A stretch of DNA of 6,314 nucleotides from contig JBIQID010000152.1 of the NCBI GenBank assembly GCA_044508215.1, positions 1 to 6,314 of the forward strand, written 5' to 3'. Of the stretch, positions 5,697 through 6,314 are shown in pieces. Positions within the stretch are counted from its first letter, which is position 1, and each line of letters starts with the position of its first letter. The notes beneath the pieces were generated by a model that saw only the letters and a program-made list of their open reading frames with translations, ran no database searches and was not told the DNA's origin. The stretch comes from JAEZFI01 sp044508215. Lineage in GTDB: Bacteria; Actinomycetota; Acidimicrobiia; Acidimicrobiales; Microtrichaceae. The position numbers and the translations under genes are program-made.

Positions 5697-6314
5697 CGTC
5701 GGCACCTCCCCCGGCGTGGACCGCTCGCGCGGAGCGGAGCACCTCGAGGGTCGCCGCCGCGGCCTGCGCCGCGGCGTCGTGGGGCGCGAGCGAGTGCAGC
5801 TCGTCGGAGAGCACCTCCACCGACCAGGGGAGGTTCACGCCGTGGTCGTCGAGCAACCGCACGAACCGGTCGAGGTCGAACGACCCCTGGCCCGGCAGCC
5901 GCCGGTGGTGGAGCGTGTCGTCCAGCAACGAGCCACGCACCTCGGCGTCGGCGTCGTCGATCTGCACGCCGAAGATCCGCTCCGGTGGGATGGACCGGAT
6001 CTGGTCGTCGTCGGCTGCGCCCCGGTAGTGGTGCCAGGCGTCCACGAGGACGCCGCCGTTGTGGCGGTCGGCCCGCCGGACGATGTCCCAGGCCGTCGCT
6101 GCGTCGGGGATCGTGGTGAACGGGACGAACTCGATCGCCACCTTCAGCCCATGGGCTGCCGCTCGGTCGCACACCGCGGCGAAGCGGCTGGCGGTGGCGT
6201 CGACGTCGTCGTCGACCTCGCCCACGGCGATGACGTACTCGCCGCCGAGCGCGTCCGCGGTCTCGTACACGGCGTCCTCGGCGCGTCGGGCCGCTTCGGT
6301 GGGTCCACCGTCGA
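5689..6314 (-). CDS. Sugar phosphate isomerase/epimerase-like TIM-barrel protein, 5' end outside window
   Basis: A xylose-isomerase-like/AP-endonuclease-2-type TIM barrel (IolE, hydroxypyruvate isomerase and 3-dehydroshikimate dehydratase superfamily), metal-dependent and cytosolic. The frame is open to the right edge, so the N-terminal 60-80 or so residues of a usual 260-290 are missing; 207 are visible. The metal-site pattern is complete in the visible part: Glu61 in VAIEFVPF, Asp91 and His94 in VLVDAWHHYR (88-97), Gln117 in FGVQIDDA (114-121), and Glu166 in WSVEVLSDE (163-171). The PGQGSFDLDRFVRLLDDHG block (140-158) is the typical 'PGeG.idl..f...L...G' segment before the last barrel strand. 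The end is low in complexity (AGGGADGG). It is the most upstream gene visible in the minus-strand train and overlaps the VOC gene by 8 bases. The superfamily is clear; isomerase, epimerase or dehydratase activity is not. Confidence 0.9.
   Translation of the reverse strand, partial: DGGPTEAARRAEDAVYETADALGGEYVIAVGEVDDDVDATASRFAAVCDRAAAHGLKVAIEFVPFTTIPDAATAWDIVRRADRHNGGVLVDAWHHYRGAADDDQIRSIPPERIFGVQIDDADAEVRGSLLDDTLHHRRLPGQGSFDLDRFVRLLDDHGVNLPWSVEVLSDELHSLAPHDAAAQAAAATLEVLRSARAVHAGGGADGG
5705..5710 (-). promoter_or_regulatory. Shine-Dalgarno GGGAGG for the VOC gene
   Basis: GGGAGG on the minus strand lies inside the end of the TIM-barrel gene, 8 bases before the GTG at 5696. Its last base is the first base of the alternative GTG at 5705, which argues against that start. 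Confidence 0.55.

Noticed and set aside
5103..6119. A 338-codon + strand frame opposite the VOC and TIM-barrel genes
   Set aside because: It becomes an Arg/Pro/Gly-rich string towards its end and opposes two genes with intact metal-ligand motifs.
1..6314. tRNA, rRNA, CRISPR repeats, insertion-sequence ends or prophage parts
   Set aside because: Reading both strands showed no cloverleaf, regularly spaced repeats, terminal inverted repeats or transposase/integrase motifs; coding covers nearly everything.

Overview
The window is a dense, very GC-rich (about 70% by eye) stretch of bacterial chromosome. The GTG starts, the tight 4-base ATGA/GTGA gene overlaps and the gene types suggest an actinobacterium. 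The mix of luciferase-like oxidoreductases, a CaiC-like acyl-CoA ligase and an ACAD10-type phosphotransferase resembles catabolic loci of Acidimicrobiia or mycobacteria-like lineages. The taxon is an inference; no marker gene is present.

Layout: two gene trains face each other. On the + strand (1-1968) are the 3' part of a luciferase-like flavin oxidoreductase, a second complete and shorter member of that superfamily, and a small NTF2/SnoaL-like protein, joined by two successive ATGA overlaps. On the - strand, in transcription order from the right edge to 1979, are a sugar-phosphate isomerase/epimerase-like TIM barrel (5' end outside the window), a VOC/glyoxalase-fold protein, an AMP-forming acyl-CoA ligase, an APH-fold phosphotransferase relative and an unrecognised helical protein. 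The trains converge with only 10 bases between their stop codons, where GC-rich palindromes could act as a shared terminator. There is no non-coding stretch over 60 bases, so both promoters should lie outside the window. I see no RNA genes, mobile elements or CRISPR array.

Probable joint role (inference): breakdown of an organic acid or a cyclic/terpenoid-like compound. The flavin enzymes would oxidise, the NTF2-like and VOC proteins would isomerise or cleave, the TIM barrel would isomerise or dehydrate, and the ligase would make a CoA thioester. No substrate can be named from the sequence.

The observations most worth a second look are: the APH-fold protein has lost the HGDxxxxN catalytic loop and carries KGTNGIGE instead, while keeping the later SDWE aspartate; the ligase has Arg in place of the A10 catalytic Lys; and a well-initiated 17-codon ORF with an internal hairpin lies between the VOC gene and the ligase gene.
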